Origin: a virus
Virus record (IMG/VR): IMGVR_UViG_3300025141_000239
Location: 1-41,108 of that record
DNA: 41,108 nt
Strand: one strand, 5' to 3'
The notes below the pieces were generated by a model that saw only the letters and a list, made by a program, of their open reading frames with translations, made no database searches and had not been told where the DNA came from. Numbering within the stretch: the stretch's first letter is position 1; each line of letters begins with the position of its first letter. The translations under genes were made by a program, and so were the position numbers. This document shows positions 8,598 to 15,141 of the stretch, one piece after another.

Positions 8598-8914
8598 TTC
8601 TTTTCCTCATCATCATCTTGGTCATCTCCATTACGGAAAGTTCCCTTCCTTGTTTGTTCTATCTGACTGTTCTGTTGAGCAGTCCATAATTCTAATACTT
8701 TATATATAATTACTAATGCAGGTGACCCTATAATCAATAATACTGATTTATAGGATTCTATATCTTCTACTATGTGTGGTTCTCTAAAAGCCATAGTAAC
8801 TAAAAATACAGATAATCCCACCCACGCCATAACTACAGGCGCTGCCACTAACATCATCATAAAGTTAGAAAAGTTCCCATCAGGGGTTATTGCATCTTTT
8901 TTGTGGTTACTCAT
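8594..8914 (-). CDS. Two-pass membrane protein, holin-like
   Basis: 106 residues with two predicted membrane spans: MMMLVAAPVVMAWVGLSVFL (about 19-38) and VLLIIGSPALVIIYKVLEL (about 58-77), with a short loop between and an acidic cytoplasmic tail DDQDDDEEKK. Size and layout resemble holins or virion membrane-contact proteins. Followed by a coupled 42-residue helical protein and preceded by the DDGxC-repeat membrane protein. Holin function is an inference from topology only. Confidence 0.6.
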   Translation of the reverse strand: MSNHKKDAITPDGNFSNFMMMLVAAPVVMAWVGLSVFLVTMAFREPHIVEDIESYKSVLLIIGSPALVIIYKVLELWTAQQNSQIEQTRKGTFRNGDDQDDDEEKK

Positions 8915-8916
8915 AT

Positions 8917-9867
8917 TTATTCACCTCCCTCTACTCTTATTCTTGGAATGGTGAACTGCTGTTGAAATATATATTCTTCGTCTATCTCGTCCCATACGAG
9001 TAATGCTACCCACATAACCCATTCACCTTCTGTTTCATTAAGTTCTTCGAAAGTAAAATTAAACCAATGATTATCCCAATTCTCACCATTGACTATTAAA
9101 TATGTGTCTGTCCAGTTATAGTCACCAGACTCTTCGTGCCATACATCTACATAAACTAACACAGACGCATTATAATCGGAACACTCAGCATCTATATCTG
9201 TTAATACGGATATACCGTCAGCATCTGGGTCTACCCAGAAAACAGAAGCGTTATCTGTCTCTTCATTATACCATCCGGGGTAAAAATGTACTGATGTAGA
9301 ATTACATTCAGGTTCTTCATATTCATCCTCGTAATCACACGAACCATCATCCTCAGTAGCTTTATCATCATAGTTATTAGCATCCATATCCATACAACCA
9401 TAAATAGATGCAGTTTCGTTAGTGCCGTTACCATCTGGGTTGTCATTTAAAACTATACAACGTCCATCGTCGTGGGTTGCATTAGGTTGAAAGTTCTCTG
9501 CTTCAGGGTCAGTACACCCATACACTATAATTAAAAAATTACAAGTACCATCGTCAAAGGTTGCATCTGGATTATAATTAGTGGCATCTCCTTGCATACA
9601 ACCTCCAAGTGGGCCATCTTCATCACCATTAAAATATTCTTCAAGGATGGTTAAGTTAGCTCCTCCACTTAAAATCGCAAGCATTATAACTGTAATTATA
9701 GTTCCTATCTTCTTACCAACTTTGGTTTCCCCTATCTTGTCAGCTGCTTTACCAATAGTCTCAAATAATTTCTCGTCATCTTCTGGTTTAGGTGTATTAC
9801 CTATACCTAGAGCTGCTCGTTCATCGTCAGATATAACGCTGATTGCGCCATAGTCATCATTAACCAT
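8917..9867 (-). CDS. Membrane-anchored surface protein with DDGxC repeats
   Basis: 316 residues. An N-terminal cytoplasmic part of about 55 residues precedes one membrane span (GTIITVIMLAILSGGANLTI, about 55-75). The outer part starts with three cysteine repeats of the form GCxxxxAxNxxxxAxxDDGxC (about residues 92-178). A beta-rich domain with DPDADG follows, with several NxS/T sequons. Such acidic, presumably calcium-binding repeats are frequent in marine Euryarchaeota and marine bacterial surface proteins. It is the first gene of the minus-strand block, with a TATA box 26 bases upstream. Host-surface interaction or lysis are both possible. Confidence 0.7.
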   Translation of the reverse strand: MVNDDYGAISVISDDERAALGIGNTPKPEDDEKLFETIGKAADKIGETKVGKKIGTIITVIMLAILSGGANLTILEEYFNGDEDGPLGGCMQGDATNYNPDATFDDGTCNFLIIVYGCTDPEAENFQPNATHDDGRCIVLNDNPDGNGTNETASIYGCMDMDANNYDDKATEDDGSCDYEDEYEEPECNSTSVHFYPGWYNEETDNASVFWVDPDADGISVLTDIDAECSDYNASVLVYVDVWHEESGDYNWTDTYLIVNGENWDNHWFNFTFEELNETEGEWVMWVALLVWDEIDEEYIFQQQFTIPRIRVEGGE

Positions 9868-9888
9868 ATTTAATCCTTGGTTAGTTTT

Positions 9889-9899
9889 TTATTTAAAGC
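9889..9899 (-). promoter_or_regulatory. TATA box for the minus-strand virion operon
   Basis: On the minus strand GCTTTAAATAAA centres about 26 bases before the ATG at 9867, the distance expected between an archaeal TATA box and the transcription start. Transcripts would be nearly leaderless, although AAGGAT also lies just before the start. Confidence 0.5.
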
Positions 9900-9905
9900 T
9901 TTTTA

Positions 9906-10004
9906 CTAGAACCCTAACATAAAGAATAGAATTATAAAACATATAACCCCCATTCCTAACCTTAAAGCGTCGTTAAGTAATAAGCGCTTGAGTCGCTTGT
10001 CCAT
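9906..10004 (-). CDS. Membrane microprotein
   Basis: 32 residues, MDKRLKRLLLNDALRLGMGV followed by hydrophobic ICFIILFFMLGF: a positively charged amphipathic start and one membrane span. An out-of-frame ATG lies 12 bases upstream, and TATA-like sequences lie near 10060. Too short to be certain; supported by the recurrence of such microproteins elsewhere in this genome. Confidence 0.35.
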   Translation of the reverse strand: MDKRLKRLLLNDALRLGMGVICFIILFFMLGF

Positions 10005-10126
10005 ATACTTCCATCGTGTTACCAATATTAATACTTACTGCCGAGATAAATTTTGGTATATATTATATATCTTATACATAGTATGCTTAATAGTTATACT
10101 TGCTTAGTATATCTACCCAACACAGT

Positions 10127-10137
10127 CTTTAAATATC
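10127..10137 (+). promoter_or_regulatory. TATA box for the nuclease operon
   Basis: CTTTAAATATC is centred 26 bases before the ATG at 10158, giving a leaderless transcript. About 20 bases upstream is TTGCTTAGTATA, related to the ATGCTTAGTATAGC repeats found at 13121-13180, so both promoters may share a regulator. Confidence 0.55.
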
Positions 10138-10157
10138 AAACAAGTTATTCTTCCATT

Positions 10158-11099
10158 ATGAAGAAAGAACAAGGCGTTAGCGACGCGACCTTTAGTGTCA
10201 CAGTTAACGCAGAAGATTGGTTGTCTGAAAATACAACCGAAGACGAAAAATCGGCAGACATAGATTGGCAACCCGGTGAATTGAAATTGAGTCCTTCAAA
10301 GATCAATACATTCCTGAAGTGCCCACGTCAATTCTATCACCAGTATATAGAGAAGTTACCGCAGAAATTTACCATCCATCTTTTTCGCGGTACCATAGTT
10401 CACGATATTCTGGAAACGCTTTTCACAGACCGCTTTAAATATGCTAGTAGGTGGCGCAATCAAGCTGCCCAAAAATATGTAACAGAGCAATTTGAACAAA
10501 AATGGAACAACCTCATAGATACGAAGCCTTGGTTATTCAAAGATTATGACGAACCTACCTTCCGTAACGAAACACATACAATGCTTGTCAATTTCTGTGA
10601 CCATATAGAACGTAAACTTGCTGAATTAATGGAGTGGGATATATACAGGTCGAAAGATATGGCCTTCAATAACCTGCGACCCAAATTTGCTGAACAACGT
10701 ATCTATAACGAAGAGCTTAGAATTACCGGTATCATAGATTCTGTCATAGAAGACTTTGAAAAGAATGTCTCTATTATAGATTATAAGACATCTAAGCGTT
10801 ATAGGCCCTACCTACCAGATGATTACTATAGACAGTTAATCATATACGCGCTCCTATATTATGAGAAGACTGGTGTGGTCCCAATGTTCGCAGGAGTGAA
10901 CTGGTTACGCTATGATGATACTTATTTTGTGCGTATTACAAGTAGTGAATTAGCAGAAGCCAGAAAACTTATTATGGACATCCATACAGAACTTATAAAT
11001 AGGGGCGAAGACCAAGATAACTATGAGAAGGTACCGCAGAAATTATGCGAATGGTGTGCCTTTTACAAGAATCCTTGTTATCCGAAGGTGAAAGAATGA
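10158..11099 (+). CDS. Cas4/RecB-like PD-(D/E)XK nuclease with Fe-S cysteines
   Basis: 313 residues from the ATG placed one TATA spacing downstream of 10127-10137. Features: LSPSKINTFLKCPRQFY with the first cluster cysteine (C55), FRGTIVHDILETLF with the His of the family, GIIDSVIEDF plus SIIDYKTSKR as the D...DxK core, QLIIYALLYY as the Q-Y motif, and CEWCAFYKNPCYP as the last three cysteines. This is the signature of Cas4/AddB-type 4Fe-4S exonucleases, which many archaeal viruses carry. Likely roles are end processing in recombination-dependent replication or attack on host DNA. Extension further upstream (to 10053) would add an unlikely hydrophobic leader. Confidence 0.85.
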   Translation: MKKEQGVSDATFSVTVNAEDWLSENTTEDEKSADIDWQPGELKLSPSKINTFLKCPRQFYHQYIEKLPQKFTIHLFRGTIVHDILETLFTDRFKYASRWRNQAAQKYVTEQFEQKWNNLIDTKPWLFKDYDEPTFRNETHTMLVNFCDHIERKLAELMEWDIYRSKDMAFNNLRPKFAEQRIYNEELRITGIIDSVIEDFEKNVSIIDYKTSKRYRPYLPDDYYRQLIIYALLYYEKTGVVPMFAGVNWLRYDDTYFVRITSSELAEARKLIMDIHTELINRGEDQDNYEKVPQKLCEWCAFYKNPCYPKVKE

Positions 11100-11554
11100 A
11101 TAATACTACGACAAATCAAACTAGTAACGCAACAGGCAATACAACAGCAACCGATACTATTACAGATACGTTGCTCGATTTACTTGGTACAAACCAAGAA
11201 GCACTACTTATTGTAGGTGTAGCTGCCACAGCTAGTTCCTATGCATACTATAGAGTTCCTTTAGTTAGGCAATATGCAGATACATACTTACCAATAATAT
11301 ATATCAGAACACTGGTAGCCAAATTTTTGAAAAAACACGGCACTGAAGTCGATGAACTTATTGATGCTAACCTTACAAAGGTACAGAAAACAGCTTTCAA
11401 TAAACTAGACGCTCAGTTACAAAAGTCAGTTAAAGATAAAGTCCTAAAGGATGTTATTCTTTCTACCTATGACCAGCACGATGATAAAATGAAGAATCAA
11501 GTTCGTAATGATATTAGAAGCGCGTTGGCTGAAGCCCGCGGCGAATCTAAGTGA
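11096..11554 (+). CDS. Hypothetical membrane-anchored protein with Asn/Thr-rich N-terminus
   Basis: 152 residues; ATG overlaps the nuclease stop by 4 bases. Residues 1-20 are Asn/Thr-rich with NxT sequons (NNTTTNQTSNATGNTT), then a hydrophobic span (ALLIVGVAATASSYAYY, about 36-52), then a charged helical domain of 100 residues. A type III-like topology with glycosylated outside N-terminus and cytoplasmic helices fits. Function unknown. Confidence 0.6.
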   Translation: MNNTTTNQTSNATGNTTATDTITDTLLDLLGTNQEALLIVGVAATASSYAYYRVPLVRQYADTYLPIIYIRTLVAKFLKKHGTEVDELIDANLTKVQKTAFNKLDAQLQKSVKDKVLKDVILSTYDQHDDKMKNQVRNDIRSALAEARGESK

Positions 11555-11684
11555 ACTTAACTTTTCTATAGTCTTTAGCGTTACAACGCACACAGTATGA
11601 ATTGCCTTCGCCATCAGTTACGATGGCACGGCCATCACAGATGGGACATTCCCTTGGTATGCTATTGTTTGTTACTTGAACCAT
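11547..11684 (-). CDS. Zinc-ribbon microprotein
   Basis: 45 residues from the ATG at 11684 (MVQVTNNSIP), with CPICDGRAIVTDGEGNSYCVRC, a compact CxxC...CxxC ribbon, and a basic tail. It overlaps the end of the upstream zinc/membrane gene by 13 bases and converges with the 11096-11554 gene by 8 bases. Nucleic-acid binding or adaptor role is inferred from the ribbon. Confidence 0.55.
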   Translation of the reverse strand: MVQVTNNSIPRECPICDGRAIVTDGEGNSYCVRCNAKDYRKVKFT

Positions 11685-11920
11685 AAATAGTATCCTATTA
11701 CTAACAGGCACAAAGAACAACCTAGAATGTATAAGAGTATATATTCTAAAGGCCATTCTTTTTCTTCTATCTTTGCTTTCGTTTTTATTGCTCCTTTTGT
11801 AAGCCGATAGTGTGGAAGGAATTTCCAGCAGTCGGGGCATAATTCTGCAGTACGCCGTATAGCTTCTTGAGATTGTCTATCAAAGTATACACCACACCGC
11901 ACACATTTTTGCCAATGCAT
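11672..11920 (-). CDS. Zinc-ribbon membrane protein
   Basis: 82 residues: CVRC...CPDC ribbon (residues 6-31), a basic segment (KTKAKIEEKEW) and a C-terminal membrane span ILLYILGCSLCLLVIGYYL (about 61-79). So a cytosolic zinc module tethered to the membrane. A TATA box lies about 25 bases upstream of the start, giving a leaderless message. Not recognised. Confidence 0.6.
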   Translation of the reverse strand: MHWQKCVRCGVYFDRQSQEAIRRTAELCPDCWKFLPHYRLTKGAIKTKAKIEEKEWPLEYILLYILGCSLCLLVIGYYLWFK

Positions 11921-11940
11921 AATTCATTATACCACTTCAA

Positions 11941-11950
11941 CCTATAAAGC
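11941..11950 (-). promoter_or_regulatory. TATA box for the 11672-11920 gene
   Basis: Minus-strand GCTTTATAGG is centred about 25 bases before the ATG at 11920, matching archaeal leaderless promoter geometry. Confidence 0.5.
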
Positions 11951-12005
11951 AGTTACGCTGCCCAAAATTTCCCCGATTTGTGGAGAGGGGTGGGGCCCTG
12001 GGCTT

Positions 12006-12014
12006 AAAAAAAAA
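12006..12014 (-). terminator. Oligo-T terminator
   Basis: A run of nine T on the minus strand follows the leftward 12188-12544 gene. Archaeal RNA polymerase terminates at such runs without a stem-loop. Confidence 0.5.
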
Positions 12015-12038
12015 TTTGCTCGTTTAGACGGGGTGCTT

Positions 12039-12656
12039 TTAGCACTGAGAAGAGAAACTTAAACGCTCAAAATATAACTCATAATATATATTTATCACTG
12101 CGTTTTGTAGGTTCTCTTCTGGTGTCTTTATTAGCTCAATTTTTATAGTCTTAATTGACTTTTGCGTATTGCTATTTTGTAGCTTATTTAATCGGTGTTT
12201 GGTGTGTCCGTTTCTGCTTGTTTGCTTATTTGCTCTTCTGCAACCTTGCGCAGTTCTGGAGGTAAAGCACTTAACATTTCTGCTATAACTTGCTCGGGGT
12301 TTTCCTGTCGGGCTACCGCTCGTGCTGCTTTCTGTCCACTGCTCATAGTCGCTGGCATTTCTGCATTTACAAATACACCTAATTCTGCACTTGCTTCCTT
12401 GTGTGCTTTTGCCCACTTTGGAAGTGCTCGAATTAGGGCCGGAGCACTGCCCTTGCGGGGTTCCACACCAACGGCCTTTAATGCTGATATCTTCTGCGCT
12501 TGTGTCAGATGGATACAGGCTTTGCCACTGTTGTCTTTGCTCATAATGTCTAATTCCTATTTGCTCATATTCCGGTCTTATTCCGGCTCGGCTCTCTATT
12601 GCTACCGCTCTGTTTTGGGGGTGCGTTTTGCTATATCTGCTCAATAGTTCAATCAT
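12039..12656 (-). CDS. Questionable overlapping frame starting at a leaderless ATG
   Basis: An open frame from ATG 12656 (MIELLSRYSKTHPQ...) for 205 residues. A TATA box (12681-12692) lies about 29 bases upstream, which favours this start. However, the part beyond residue 38 overlaps the better-looking 12188-12544 frame and has Ser/Thr/Arg/Cys-rich composition typical of an out-of-frame reading. Either the first 38 residues join the other frame by a +1 shift, or the two overlap, or only the downstream frame is real. Confidence 0.25.
   Translation of the reverse strand: MIELLSRYSKTHPQNRAVAIESRAGIRPEYEQIGIRHYEQRQQWQSLYPSDTSAEDISIKGRWCGTPQGQCSGPNSSTSKVGKSTQGSKCRIRCICKCRNASDYEQWTESSTSGSPTGKPRASYSRNVKCFTSRTAQGCRRANKQTSRNGHTKHRLNKLQNSNTQKSIKTIKIELIKTPEENLQNAVINIYYELYFERLSFSSQC
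12188..12544 (-). CDS. Hypothetical helical protein beside the repeat hub
   Basis: 118 residues starting ATGAGC, Ala/Lys/Glu-rich and predicted helical: QAQKISALKAVGVEPRK, ALIRALPKWAKAHKEA, SSGQKAARAVARQ and ELRKVAEEQISKQ. No motif recognised. It is divergent from the plus-strand accessory genes and faces the repeat-rich hub, the typical place for an initiator or a regulator, but no helix-turn-helix is evident. Base composition is richer in GC than its surroundings. Confidence 0.6.
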   Translation of the reverse strand: MSKDNSGKACIHLTQAQKISALKAVGVEPRKGSAPALIRALPKWAKAHKEASAELGVFVNAEMPATMSSGQKAARAVARQENPEQVIAEMLSALPPELRKVAEEQISKQAETDTPNTD

Positions 12657-12680
12657 TGCCAACCTTAGCAGAGCGCAGAC

Positions 12681-12692
12681 AGTATATATACT
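12681..12692. promoter_or_regulatory. Symmetrical TATA element
   Basis: AGTATATATACT is a perfect palindrome and a strong TATA match. Read leftward it sits about 29 bases upstream of ATG 12656, the likely promoter of the minus-strand transcript over 12656-12188. Confidence 0.4.
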
Positions 12693-12720
12693 TTCGATGC
12701 TCATTTAAGCACAAAATTAA

Positions 12721-12736
12721 AAGCCCGTAGGGGCTT
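12721..12736. other. Short perfect hairpin
   Basis: AAGCCC, loop GTAG, GGGCTT: a 6-base-pair stem with a four-base loop at the left margin of the repeat-rich hub. Followed by GACCCCCGAC. May be a terminator or a structural mark. Confidence 0.35.
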
Positions 12737-12839
12737 AATGACCCCCGACTAAGGCCAAAAAATAAGAGCTATTTGAGCAGTTTTTTTAATATTCATTTGA
12801 GCACAAAGATCTCTATATAAACGAGCACTAATTATCAGG

Positions 12840-12858
12840 CCGTTTGCGCGGTGAGAAA
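12840..12858 (+). repeat. Iteron A, copy 1
   Basis: CCGTTTGCGCGGTGAGAAA; copy 2 is at 12887-12905 with one C-to-T change, start-to-start distance 47 bases. Confidence 0.7.
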
Positions 12859-12886
12859 AGAGTATAGTAAGCACCCGGATAACTGT

Positions 12887-12905
12887 CCGTTTGTGCGGTG
12901 AGAAA
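12887..12905 (+). repeat. Iteron A, copy 2
   Basis: CCGTTTGTGCGGTGAGAAA, 18 of 19 bases identical to copy 1. Confidence 0.7.
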
Positions 12906-12938
12906 CTAGAGCACCGAGCACTGAGCTTTTTTTTATTT

Positions 12939-12950
12939 GCTCATATGAGC
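12939..12950. repeat. Perfect 12-base palindrome containing GAGC on both strands
   Basis: GCTCATATGAGC. It unites two inward copies of the over-represented GAGC word around an NdeI-like centre, only 6 bases from the next palindrome. Confidence 0.7.
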
Positions 12951-12956
12951 CAGGTC

Positions 12957-12970
12957 CATTTGATCAAATG
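12957..12970. repeat. Perfect 14-base palindrome
   Basis: CATTTGATCAAATG. A related partial form (TTTTGATCAATTTT) lies at the start of the second repeat region near 15931, suggesting a shared protein-binding site. Confidence 0.7.
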
Positions 12971-12989
12971 AGCTAAACTAGTTCATACC

Positions 12990-13006
12990 TTTGGCCCCGT
13001 GAGAAA
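12990..13006 (+). repeat. Iteron B, copy 1
   Basis: TTTGGCCCCGTGAGAAA, exactly repeated at 13013-13029, 23 bases start to start (about two helical turns). Shares the GTGAGAAA half with iteron A. Confidence 0.75.
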
Positions 13007-13012
13007 TGCTTA

Positions 13013-13029
13013 TTTGGCCCCGTGAGAAA
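13013..13029 (+). repeat. Iteron B, copy 2
   Basis: Identical 17-base copy of 12990-13006. Confidence 0.75.
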
Positions 13030-13057
13030 AGAGCAAACTAAAACCGCAGTTTAAGTT

Positions 13058-13069
13058 CGAACCGGTTCG
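13058..13069. repeat. Perfect 12-base palindrome
   Basis: CGAACCGGTTCG, followed by a further GGTTCG, so the half-site occurs twice in tandem. Confidence 0.65.
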
Positions 13070-13120
13070 GTTCGTTTGAAGAAAGCCATATAATTACATA
13101 GTGTATATATATTATTAATT

Positions 13121-13180
13121 AATGCTTAGTTAAAGATCTTTTAATGCTTAGTATAGCAATTATTGTATGCTCAGTATAGC
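13121..13180 (+). repeat. Three-copy repeat RATGCTYAGTATAGC
   Basis: AATGCTTAGT (13121), AATGCTTAGTATAGC (13143-13157) and TATGCTCAGTATAGC (13166-13180), at 22-23 base steps, so all on one face of the helix. A related TTGCTTAGTATA precedes the TATA box of the nuclease operon near 10100. Confidence 0.65.
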
Positions 13181-13250
13181 GTAGAGTTAATATATACTTA
13201 TAATATATTATATTTGCTCTATATAGCGCTCTCTGTTTGCTCAACCCACG

Positions 13251-13262
13251 TTTTAAATATAA
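13251..13262 (+). promoter_or_regulatory. TATA box for the accessory operon
   Basis: TTTTAAATATAA, centred about 27 bases before a GTG start at 13283 and 25 bases before a T7 run end. Drives the plus-strand operon beginning with the 32-codon frame. Confidence 0.55.
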
Positions 13263-13282
13263 TCCTGACTCTGTTTTTTTGC

Positions 13283-13381
13283 GTGAGCACTATCCGAAAT
13301 TCAGCAACCGCTCGTTCCATAGCAGTTCTCAATGCTCGAACTATTGGGCAGGGCTTGCGCACTAATGAAATTAACATATGA
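13283..13381 (+). CDS. Leaderless GTG-start leader peptide
   Basis: 32 codons from GTGAGC (VSTIRNSATARSIAVLNART...NEINI). The start lies one TATA spacing downstream of 13251-13262, and the TGA overlaps the next ATG by 4 bases, the same coupling used throughout the cluster. Basic and small, not recognised. Could be a real first gene or a translated leader that couples expression of 13378-13995. Confidence 0.45.
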   Translation: MSTIRNSATARSIAVLNARTIGQGLRTNEINI

Positions 13382-13995
13382 GCAGAAACATTAAAGAAGC
13401 TATGAGCCGTTTAGGGGAGAGGGTGTATGAGCCTATCCCAGAACCAGAACCGCTCAAAGACGAAGAACGAAAAGAGCACATAAAATTATTAGTCCGCTTT
13501 ATGGGGCCAATTGATTATGCTCTATTCACAGATGAGCAGATTGAGCAGATGCACAACGCACTTGCTCAAACCCTGAAAGGCACCGCTCGGGACAGATGGG
13601 GAAGAGAGCAGATGTATATCCATAGAACGCGCAAAAGTAAATCTTACAGAACGCGCACTCCGGTTCCTGATTTTGTGTGCGAAATGCATAGTTATATAGT
13701 GAGCGAAAATAAAAGAATAGATACGCTCAATCAGAAGATGATGACCGAGCATAATTATAGAAATGCAATGCTCGAAAAGGATGGGTATCATCTGTTCGAA
13801 CCGATACCTTATCCTGATGCTTGGAAGGCCGCACGAGAGCGAGCACTCCACATTGAAAGAACTGCTCTATTGGATGAATGGGATGTGCGCAGACGCTGGA
13901 ATAAGAATGTGAGCGAAGGGCGTGTCCTCAATGGAGCAGTAAAAGAAAGATACAACAGCGCAATAAAGATTGCGCAAAGCGAAGTGATGGAATGA
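13378..13995 (+). CDS. Hypothetical charged protein
   Basis: 205 residues beginning MSRNIKEAMSRLGERVYEP. Highly charged, helical, with LVRFMGPIDYALFTDEQIEQM and a C-terminal Arg-rich helix (DEWDVRRRWNKNVSEGR). No recognised domain. About 20 GAGC/GCTC words occur in 618 bases, roughly six times expectation, in all reading frames. Coupled by ATGA overlaps to both neighbours. Confidence 0.7.
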   Translation: MSRNIKEAMSRLGERVYEPIPEPEPLKDEERKEHIKLLVRFMGPIDYALFTDEQIEQMHNALAQTLKGTARDRWGREQMYIHRTRKSKSYRTRTPVPDFVCEMHSYIVSENKRIDTLNQKMMTEHNYRNAMLEKDGYHLFEPIPYPDAWKAARERALHIERTALLDEWDVRRRWNKNVSEGRVLNGAVKERYNSAIKIAQSEVME

Positions 13996-14429
13996 ACAAA
14001 GAAAAAACAGAAACCGAGCAATCGGAAGAACCAGCACCGCTCAATGATGCAACCAGATTGGTGCTCGAAAAGCTACAAGGCGACCCGCTCAAATTAATGG
14101 CAGGACTTGCGCAAATCGAGAAACATTCAGGGAGCACAATTTTATTGAGCGTGCCGAGCGATGACCACGCAACCAAAGGAGCATACGGAAAGTTTGCCGA
14201 GTGGTGGTTTGGGGCTGAAGGTGCGAGCACACCGTTTCATATCAGTTGCGCATTAGAAGAATTTATTAATGCGCTAATGAATAAGGAACAACCGCACATT
14301 CAACAACTGCTTCAAGCAGTTAGAACTGCATACAAAAGTGCAGAAGCATTACCTGTAAAGGGTAAAAACCGATATGATAGTGATTTGAACAGATTGGATA
14401 ATCGCTATATACGCAGACAGAGGCGATAA
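13992..14429 (+). CDS. Hypothetical protein
   Basis: 145 residues (MNKEKTETEQSEEPAPLND...), acidic start, central amphipathic helices (LVLEKLQGDPLKLMAGLAQIEKH) and a basic end (NRLDNRYIRRQRR). Coupled to the preceding gene. No known family. Confidence 0.65.
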   Translation: MNKEKTETEQSEEPAPLNDATRLVLEKLQGDPLKLMAGLAQIEKHSGSTILLSVPSDDHATKGAYGKFAEWWFGAEGASTPFHISCALEEFINALMNKEQPHIQQLLQAVRTAYKSAEALPVKGKNRYDSDLNRLDNRYIRRQRR

Positions 14430-14430
14430 A

Positions 14431-14526
14431 GTGAGCGGTTATTGTATATATTGTGGAGAAGAATTTATTGACAATCTGCTCGCTAAATATTGTATCGACT
14501 GCTACAACAAATATGAGGACAAATGA
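14431..14526 (+). CDS. Zinc-ribbon microprotein (GTG start)
   Basis: 31 residues with CIYCGEEF and CIDC, a minimal CxxC-CxxC ribbon. GTG directly follows the previous stop codon and the TGA overlaps the next ATG by 4 bases. Confidence 0.55.
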   Translation: MSGYCIYCGEEFIDNLLAKYCIDCYNKYEDK

Positions 14527-14651
14527 GCGAAAAAAAGAAATACTGTATTATCTGTAAAAAGCAACCGCGATTGAGCGGTGCATACATCAAAGCGTGCAAA
14601 CCGTGTCAAATAAAATTGAGCGATGGTTTAGCTTTTTGGATGGACAAATAA
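14523..14651 (+). CDS. Zinc-ribbon microprotein
   Basis: 42 residues (MSEKKKYCIICKKQPR...CKPCQIKL). CxxC pairs 15 residues apart, basic linker. Start overlaps preceding stop by 4 bases. Confidence 0.6.
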   Translation: MSEKKKYCIICKKQPRLSGAYIKACKPCQIKLSDGLAFWMDK

Positions 14652-14662
14652 AAATAAGACAA

Positions 14663-14848
14663 ATGAGCGAACACAAAAATTTCGTAAGCACATTCTGGGA
14701 AGAATGGTTTGAGCGAGAGGAAAAATTGGTGAGTGAGCATATGTGTATGCATAATCATAGCAAACCACACCAATGGAAACTGCTCAGATCAATTGAGAAA
14801 AGAGTGAGCATACAAATCTGTATGAAGTGTCTAACAATAAAGGAGTAA
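14663..14848 (+). CDS. Small Cys/His protein
   Basis: 61 residues from ATGAGC at 14663. Aromatic N-terminal helix (FVSTFWEEWFEREE), then HMCMHNHSKPHQWKL and a final CMKC, together a plausible Cys/His zinc site. I chose this start because it matches the ATGAGC starts of its neighbours; an upstream ATG at 14594 lies inside the previous gene. Confidence 0.55.
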   Translation: MSEHKNFVSTFWEEWFEREEKLVSEHMCMHNHSKPHQWKLLRSIEKRVSIQICMKCLTIKE

Positions 14849-14849
14849 T

Positions 14850-14990
14850 ATGAGCGAACTAATAGAAATAAATGAGAGCAAAGCAATGAAATTGATTGAG
14901 CTCTTTGATAAACCAGAGTATAAGGACTTAACACCAAATCCGATAAGTCTATATGTTAAAGTCGGTGAAGGACAAATGGAAAATAGCTAA
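14850..14990 (+). CDS. Hypothetical small protein
   Basis: 46 residues (MSELIEINESKAMKLIELFDKPEY...), no cysteine, with a well-placed AGGAG ribosome site 3 bases before the ATG. Not recognised. Confidence 0.55.
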   Translation: MSELIEINESKAMKLIELFDKPEYKDLTPNPISLYVKVGEGQMENS

Positions 14991-14991
14991 A

Positions 14992-15141
14992 ATGAGCAAA
15001 CTGTCTGAATATAAATGGAGCATTGAAATCGTAACCGATGTGAGCCCAGGAAATGAGTGTGAAGTGTGCAAAGAAAAGATACATTCACCGCTCACACAGT
15101 GCTGGAAGAATTGCACAAAGGAATATATGAAGAAACGATGA
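14992..15141 (+). CDS. Small zinc-binding protein
   Basis: 49 residues (MSKLSEYKWSIEIVTD...), with CEVCKEKIHS and CWKNC. Begins one base after the preceding stop; overlaps the next start by 4 bases. Confidence 0.55.
   Translation: MSKLSEYKWSIEIVTDVSPGNECEVCKEKIHSPLTQCWKNCTKEYMKKR

Larger units (their letters stand above)
12840..13180. other. Repeat-rich non-coding hub, candidate replication origin or control region
   Basis: No convincing gene lies between 12657 and 13282. The stretch contains four direct repeats ending in GTGAGAAA, three perfect palindromes (12939-12950, 12957-12970, 13058-13069), three 15-base repeats at 22-23 base spacing, a T8 run (12927-12934) and an AT-rich segment (13086-13215). 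This combination of iterons, palindromes and an AT-rich stretch at the boundary of divergent transcription is the classical architecture of an iteron origin, but a multi-operator promoter hub would look similar. Confidence 0.45.

Noticed and set aside
12840-13180. CRISPR array
   Set aside because: Repeats are few, of different families, unevenly spaced and without unique spacers of constant length; no cas1/cas2 nearby. The Cas4-like gene alone is a common viral nuclease.
13163-13282. N-terminal extension of the 13283 leader frame
   Set aside because: It would place coding sequence over the TATA box and the repeat units, with a low-complexity hydrophobic translation.
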